31,663 nucleotides of DNA. It comes from Paulinella micropora. Lineage: Eukaryota > Cercozoa > Imbricatea > Euglyphida. Every line of letters starts with the position of its first letter. Position 1 is the first letter of the stretch. Below are positions 25,645 to 31,663 of the stretch, piece after piece. The stretch is taken from NCBI GenBank assembly GCA_009731375.1, contig BJOX01000228.1, positions 12,706 to 44,368 of the forward strand, written 5' to 3'. The notes beneath the pieces are model-generated. The model saw nothing but the letters and a program-made list of their open reading frames with translations. It was not told the DNA's origin and did no database searches. A program made the position numbers and the translations under genes.

Positions 25645-26556
25645 GTATGTATGTAAGTATGTAGGTATGTACACATATGTATGCATGCATCCATGCATGC
25701 ATGCCTGTATGTATGTATGTATGTATGCATGTATGTATGTATGTATGTATGCATGCATGCATGCATGCATGTATGTATGTATGTATGTATGTATGCATGT
25801 ATGTATGTATGTATGCATGTATGTATGCATGCATGTATGTATGTATGTATGTATGTATGTGTATGTATGTGTATGTATGTATGTATGTATGTATGTATGT
25901 ATGCATGCATGCATGCATGCATGCATGCATGCATCATGCATGCTTGTATGTATGTATGTATGTATTTTATGTTATGTATGTATGTATGTATGCATGTATG
26001 CATGCAATAATGTATGTATGTATGTATGTATGTATGTGTGTATCTGTGTGTGTATGTATGTATGTATGTATGTGTATGTATGTGTATGTATGTGTGTATG
26101 TATGCATGTATGTATGTATGTATGTAGGTACGTAGGTATGTAGGTATGTATGTATGTGTATGTATGTATGCATGCATGTATGTATGTACGTATGTATGTA
26201 TGTATGTATGTACATTGCATGCATGCATGTATGTATGTATGTATGTATGTATGTATGTATGTATGTTAAGTATGTATGTATGTATGTATGTATGTTATAT
26301 ATGTTATGTTATGCATCTAGTGTATGTATGTATGTATGTATGTATGTATGTATGCATGTATGCATGCGATGATGTATGTATGTATGTATGTATGTATGTG
26401 TGTATGTGTGTGTATGTATGTATGCATGTATGTATGTATGTATGTATGTATATATGTATGTATGTGGGTGGCTTTGATCTGAGGCCCTCTCCCAAGAGGA
26501 AAGTATGTATACATTGTATGTATGTATTATGTATGTATGTATGTATGTATGTAGGC
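25472..26556 (+). repeat. long ATGT (ATGC-interspersed) tetranucleotide satellite
   Basis: About 1.1 kb of ATGT units carries scattered ATGC, GTGT and other variants and one unique island at about 26,462-26,508. Clusters of ATGC are self-complementary and can form hairpins. All reading frames on both strands are periodic (for example CMYV or HTYI repeats), which explains the long ORFs here. Confidence 0.95.
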
Positions 26557-26559
26557 ATC

Positions 26560-26561
26560 TA

Positions 26562-26616
<55 letters not shown>
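26560..26616 (+). repeat. TCTA tetranucleotide microsatellite
   Basis: Near-perfect run of about 13 TCTA units directly after the ATGT field. Confidence 0.95.
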
Positions 26617-26639
26617 ATACATGGAGGTCCACGGATGCG

Positions 26640-26935
26640 ACGCAAGATGATAACGAAGACGAGGATGATGAGGATAATGAGGATTATGGGGATGAAGGCG
26701 AAGAAGATGATGATAAGGAAGAGGAGGAGGAGGAGGAGGAGGAGGAGGAGGAGGAGGAGGAAGAAGAAGAAGAAGAAGAAGAAGAAGAAGAAGAAGAAGA
26801 AGAAGAGGAGGAGGAAGAAGAAGAGGAAGAGGAAGAAGAAGAAGAGGAAGAAGAAGAGGAGGAGCAGGAGGAAGAAGAAGAAGAAGAAGAAGAAGAAGAA
26901 GAAGAAGAAGAAGAAGAAGAAGAAGAGGAGGAGGC
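26640..26935 (+). repeat. GAA/GAG/GAT trinucleotide purine-rich tract
   Basis: Mixed GAT/GAC/GAG units grade into an almost pure GAG and GAA repeat of more than 200 bp. It reads as polyGlu on this strand and polyLeu or polySer on the other. The purine-only strand could form triplex DNA. I see no evidence of a flanking folded domain and do not call a gene. Confidence 0.9.
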
Positions 26936-27059
26936 AGTTGGATGTTTATATGGGAATGAGAATGGTGCTGCAGTGCTAGAAGGTTGGAAATCGTAAAGCT
27001 TCTTAAAAAAATCCTCTCCAAATTGGAGGAAAGACATGCTATATACACGTAATAAAAGT

Positions 27060-27227
27060 GATGTTTATCAGTAGTATCAATATTAATGTTAAAGTTGATA
27101 TTGATAAGCTTATAAATGTAAGTACTAAGTACTAGTACTAGTAGTAGCTGTTCAAGCTAAGCGTTTAAATTTAATTTATATATATTAAGATATATTGATG
27201 ATTAATTATATAAAGTATATATTATAT

Positions 27228-27258
<31 letters not shown>

Positions 27259-27365
27259 GTTTATATATATAAACAAGAAAAAAGTGCTAGTCTGTCGGTG
27301 TTTTGGTTTATTTGTCGGTATGTGCTAGTCTGTCGATGTTAGTAAAAAAAAAAAAAAAAAAAAAA
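27060..27365 (+). repeat. AT-rich/TA-repeat region with a 38-bp direct repeat and A22 tail
   Basis: TA-rich sequence spans 27,165-27,281. GTGCTAGTCTGTCG-x-TGTT occurs twice (27,284-27,302 and 27,322-27,340), followed at once by A22 (27,344-27,365). A terminal poly-A after a short repeat could mark the 3' end of a retroposed element; no coding part is visible. Confidence 0.45.
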
Positions 27366-30110
27366 TACTACTGTATATTTTCCTTACTAAGTACATGATA
27401 CAATAATTCCATTTCCACAAACATTTCCATATATGTGTACTACTATTCAAGTTTATATACATAGATACCAATCATCCTCTGACGCTGCTTCACAACTAGG
27501 TCAAATGTCTTGTAACCTAGCCTAGTTAAGTATATATAAATATGCATACAAACACAATACAACAAACAATGTATATATTAGAAGCAATCACAACTTGAGC
27601 TCTAAGCTTAAAATTGCATGTAATGTAATTACTGCAACGAATTTTCAAAAGCAATACATATACTTACTCATACAGTAGGCCAACTACCGGCCAGTTAAGG
27701 GGGCCACCTAGTTCACCAGTGCGACCGGTCGGTTCAGTGAAAATTTACACGTAAATAACGGACTATTTGTTTTCTGGTTGGGTCCGTGAACTCAGAGTTC
27801 GACCCTTGTACAAGCTTTAACAGGGCTGAAATTTTGGCCAGTGTCTTCTTAATGTTGGGGAGGGATACTGTAAAAGTTTCAGCGTGCGAGGGCGTGCAGG
27901 TCGGTTGCAGACGTAATATATTGTCTTTAATCAGTTTTTCACACCTTACTTTTTTAGTACCGGATGGGGTAACTGATGCAGCCCGGTGCAGCTAGCAGCC
28001 GCAAAAACACATGAATTTTTTAAAACCACATTTTGTGGCGCTTCCCGTGAACACCCTTAATCTATTATTGTACATGTCGTGGTAAGTAGTACAATACTCA
28101 CAGATAATTGTAAAGACTTTTCAAACAAACGGTGAAACTAAATTATTTTTAACTTATTCAAAGTTTGTTATTGTATGTATTTGCTGCATGGATTAGTGAA
28201 ATTAACTTTGAATTTATACAGTTACTGACTCAGTAGTAGGGCCTGAGGCTAACTGACCTGCCCATTAACCTACCACTGCACTGATCATAGTATACTACTA
28301 CTATGATAAGTACTAAAACATATGATGTAAATCATACTAATTACACACGCCGCAGGCTTGCCGCCAGAAAAACATTTTAAATTTAGTTTACTTGAAATAT
28401 GTTTTGTAATGTAATTATTACAAAGCATATGTAGGCCCACCGTTCTAGTGGTCGGTAGAATGATGCAGACAGTTATCTCATTCAATATTCAAGATTTTGC
28501 CACGCAGGTGCTGTCTGCGCAGAATTCAATGTTTTTAGTTGGAATGGTTTTCATGATATAAAGGTTTTCAGTTCATATAAGCTATTGCTGTGATTTAGGG
28601 GTATGTTCTGAATCTTGCCGACAAACTAGTTTTCGACCTATCAGTGCTTTCCTAGTTTTTGTTTTATACCGTACTTCTATGCAAAAACCCTCTGGAAGGA
28701 TTGCTCAACATAACATTTGAATTCATTTGTGCACTTGTGCGTAAAAATGAGTGCAGAGTGCATCATGCAAACAGCATTTTTTAGTTAAAAACACCATACT
28801 TGCTATGCCACGGTCCTGAAAAGTGAAAATTGAAGTCGATAATAAGGATTTCAAATATCCTGCGTGAAAACAATGATTTCTGATGAAAACACTTGTGTCA
28901 TGCTTACCTTTGCTTGAAACAACGTGGTTTGAACAAACACTGTCTGTCAACACATGACCTCCGACATGAAACTGGTGTAGCAGGCCCGTGAATTTTGTGT
29001 GGCAATATTCGACAAGACCATGCCAATTACCGGAGAGTAAACCAGAAAATTTCTTGAACAACTTGACATGCCTATTGACATACGTAGCCTTTGAAGTGAA
29101 AAACACACTAAATTTTTTTTTATTTGACGGTTTTTGCGGGGTCGTGATTGGTAAAAGTCGTGTCTAGAGAGTGTTTTGTGTTTTTTTCTGTGTATTTCTC
29201 ATGCATACTTTCACGTCCCGTGATCTTGTACAGTCTTTCCAAACGTTGTGCCCATGCTGTCTGCAAAATGGTGTGTTGCAAACTTATCTGTAGCATGTGT
29301 TCTTCTTTCTTCCCTGAAGCACTTTTTTGCTCCTGACCTGTATCGCTCCTATATGTGTTGTGTGTGCTTTTCTGGGAATGTAATGTGCTGAATCTATTCA
29401 CAATCACATGGTCTTTGTTTTGCATATGTTCAACTACTCCTTTCTTTGTAACCCTGCTGTTAGTGATCTGTTCTGGGCTCCAGACATGCTAAAAAAATCG
29501 TTATTAAAATCTTCAGAGATTTTCAATTTTTTCTGCACTTTCTGCACAAAATGTTTTTATTAAATAGTCTCTTTGATTTCCTTCACTTTCTGTACTAGTG
29601 CCTGCCTTGTATTTAAATCAAAAAAATTTTGAGTGAGGGCCTTATGTCCTACTTTTGCTGACTTTGGCAGGTTTGTTTGCAGGCTTAAGGTTACCTTTTT
29701 GTAAAAAAACTTTGTACATTTAATTATAAGCATACAGAAAAAGATATTATAAAAAAATTTATTGAAGAGCATACCGAGGAACATATGAAAACTGACTCTG
29801 ATTTTTTATCATCACAAGCACCATTTTTTCAGGTGGCAAGGTGGCCAGTTTTTTCCAGTGGGGGGTGTGCAAATTAGTTGGGAAAAAAGGGTGGGCGACG
29901 GGAATTTCATTGGTTTGAAGTCAGTTTTGACTATTTTTCAATGAGGTTTTCGTAATATGTTACTCCATCACTTCTTTATGAACATGTATAATTTTTATTA
30001 AATAAAATTACATATTGCATTCTAAATTTTTTTAAAAATTCTACCGACCACTTTTATACGGGAGAACCTACATATGAATTATCACTGAAACTTTAAAATT
30101 CACTCTGAGC
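27366..30110. other. AT-rich host intergenic sequence, no secure genes
   Basis: This stretch of about 2.7 kb has only short ORFs. Two minus-strand ORFs (28,723-29,106 and 29,120-29,425) are adjacent and contain splice-like signals (GTAAG near 28,912 and TTTTCACGCAG near 28,863, read on the minus strand), so a decayed or multi-exon leftward gene is possible but unproved. Degenerate dispersed repeats lie within. Confidence 0.4.
27619..27705 (+). repeat. dispersed repeat, copy 1
   Basis: TAATGTAATTACTGCAA and GCAATACATATACTTACT are followed by CAGTAGGCCAACTACCGGCC. A similar string is found at 30,109-30,158, and partial matches near 28,216-28,240 and 28,406-28,440. Family unknown, perhaps a short non-autonomous transposon. 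Confidence 0.4.
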
Positions 30111-30158
30111 AATACATATAGTTACTTTTGCAGTAGTAGGCCAACTGGCGCCGGGCCG
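30109..30158 (+). repeat. dispersed repeat, copy 2
   Basis: GCAATACATATAGTTACT, a short interval, then CAGTAGTAGGCCAACTGGCG. It matches copy 1 at 27,651-27,690 with a few substitutions and a 3-bp insertion. Confidence 0.4.
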
Positions 30159-30402
30159 GGCCTGCCAGTTATCATGAGTCATCTAATAACCGCTATTCCT
30201 GTACATAATATTCGGCCCGCAGGGCATTATTTGATGGGGTGAGTTCTGTGAGTAGCAATGTGAGTCTCCAATGTTCAAATTTGTCGACTTTTTTGGCACA
30301 ATTGTAAAAAAAATCATTGAGTAACTTTCTGGGTAAATTGAGGGAGCCGGCTCTAAACAATTTGAAACAGTAAAAAAAAACAAAAATTAAAAAAACCAAC
30401 AG

Positions 30403-30989
30403 GCACTTGAGCCTTGTGAACGACCAAACTTACGATGGCTAGAACAGGAGTTGTCTGAAGACAACGACAACAGATCATCCAAAAAGCAGAGAGTGGATGA
30501 TGATGCAAATGAGCAGGATGAGAAGAATCAGCAATCGTTGGTGCATTTGAGCCAAGAGGTGGAGCGTATAACCAGAACAATTGAGGCGGTGAATGGAACA
30601 CTGGATGACCACACGCTCCCCTGGGTGCAAAGTGCCATGGAGAGACACTTACCAAATATATTGCAGAAGGCTGTGGAGAAAATGAGCCACAAGTCTGTGC
30701 AAGAGTTGGTTGACAAGTACTCGCAGGAGATAGTCAAGTCAGTGGATACCTTGATAAGACCATCTCTACTAGAAACTGTAAAGCAGAGTGTGGAAAAAAC
30801 CATCGAGAATGCTTTGGCAAAGACAGTCAACGAGGCTGTGGAAGAGGCGTTGAAGAGGTTCAATGACAAGGAGGTAATGTCAAGTTGTACTACTAGCAAT
30901 ATGCTTGCGAAAACATGTGATCATTGGTAGATGGAGGCCAAGAAAGAAAGTCTTATCGCGGAGGCAGTGATCAAGAAGATGGAAGAAAG
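30403..30989 (+). CDS. host coiled-coil protein, two exons of a spliced gene (partial)
   Basis: The frame is open from an acceptor-like CCAACAG at 30,396-30,402 and reads ALEPCERPNLRWLEQEL, then an acidic/basic stretch with a possible nuclear signal (SSKKQRV), then about 110 residues of amphipathic helix rich in Val, Glu and Lys. At 30,873 GAG is followed by GTAATG. The 57-bp interval to 30,930 contains the in-frame stop and ends TTGGTAG. Removing it keeps frame 0 and continues with MEAKKESLIAEAVIKKMEE to 30,989, where AAAG is followed by GTCTCC, a possible donor before the CT-repeat field. Upstream and downstream exons are not identified. No known family is recognised; it looks like a structural or scaffolding coiled coil. 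The intron shows a spliceosomal host. Confidence 0.5.
30874..30930 (+). other. 57-bp predicted GT-AG intron
   Basis: The interval begins GTAATG, ends TTGGTAG and lies in phase 0 between two stretches with the same Glu/Lys-rich coiled-coil character. If not spliced, the protein ends at the TAG at 30,928-30,930. The acceptor lacks a strong pyrimidine tract. Confidence 0.45.
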
Positions 30990-30997
30990 GTCTCCAT

Positions 30998-31663
<666 letters not shown>

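Noticed and set aside
25022-26562. Long ORFs on both strands encoding CMYV- or HTYI-type periodic proteins
   Set aside because: All frames of the ATGT repeat lack stops, so the ORFs are a direct product of the microsatellite.
26505-27048. Acidic polyGlu ORF and opposite polyLeu/polySer ORFs
   Set aside because: They are translations of a GAG/GAA repeat joined to adjacent microsatellite, with no folded domain or start context.
27786-27995. 69-codon plus-strand ORF
   Set aside because: Within chance length for the region and without recognisable features.
28723-29425. Two adjacent minus-strand ORFs (127 and 101 codons) with splice-like signals
   Set aside because: No recognisable domain and uneven composition. 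They could be exons of a decayed gene but cannot be supported from sequence alone.
30193-30899. Minus-strand ORFs opposite the coiled-coil exon
   Set aside because: They are shadows of the plus-strand frame, which has coherent helical coding character and splice sites.

Overview
The window is eukaryotic nuclear DNA carrying a decayed, integrated polinton-like virus (PLV, virophage-related) of about 14.8 kb at roughly 9,555-24,400. The evidence for a eukaryote is a ubiquitin-specific-protease gene, a giant secreted cysteine-rich protein with a calcium-binding EGF module, a short GT-AG intron, and abundant CT/GA, ATGT, TCTA and GAA/GAG microsatellites. I cannot name the species. Three 10-N gaps (18,845-18,854; 23,033-23,042; 31,311-31,320) mean order and distance across them rest on scaffolding.

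Region 1 (1-9,560) is strongly GC-rich and intronless. It holds the C-terminal part of a USP-type deubiquitinase, a 300-bp spacer with C-runs and a GA tract, and an 8.4-kb reading frame for a very large secreted Cys-rich protein. That frame is broken by one frameshift near 2,252-2,291 and cut off at the viral junction.

Region 2 (about 9,555-24,400) is AT-rich and is the viral element. Leftward genes at its left end are a protein truncated at the host junction (possibly the N-terminus of a protein-primed DNA polymerase), a small basic coiled-coil protein and a C2H2 zinc-finger protein. The main rightward block is a trimeric fibre with a C-terminal S74 chaperone, a membrane protein, a small virion-like protein, an A32/FtsK-like packaging ATPase, a basic core-like protein, an adenain/Ulp1-like maturation protease, a penton-like minor capsid protein, the major capsid protein and a further virion protein. 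Accessory genes are an Exo-X C-terminal-like/DUF3820-like protein, a class 3 lipase, a HIRAN protein and a small Cys-rich secreted protein. ATPase, protease, penton and major capsid protein together make the standard PLV/polinton morphogenesis module. No integrase, helicase or complete polymerase is visible, so the copy is partial. Most structural genes carry one to three frameshifts, often in A or T runs, and the lipase has an in-frame stop, so it is probably inactive as it stands. Recurrent G-run/C-run hairpins follow viral genes, and related AT-rich promoter blocks precede several.

Region 3 (about 24,400-31,663) is AT-rich host DNA with few genes. It has long microsatellite fields (25,190-26,935), AT-rich and poly-A tracts, degenerate dispersed repeats, and at 30,403-30,989 two exons of a coiled-coil protein gene that runs into a CT-repeat field at the window end. 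The two flanks differ sharply in composition and the interrupted host gene does not resume on the right. The locus is therefore either rearranged or misassembled.
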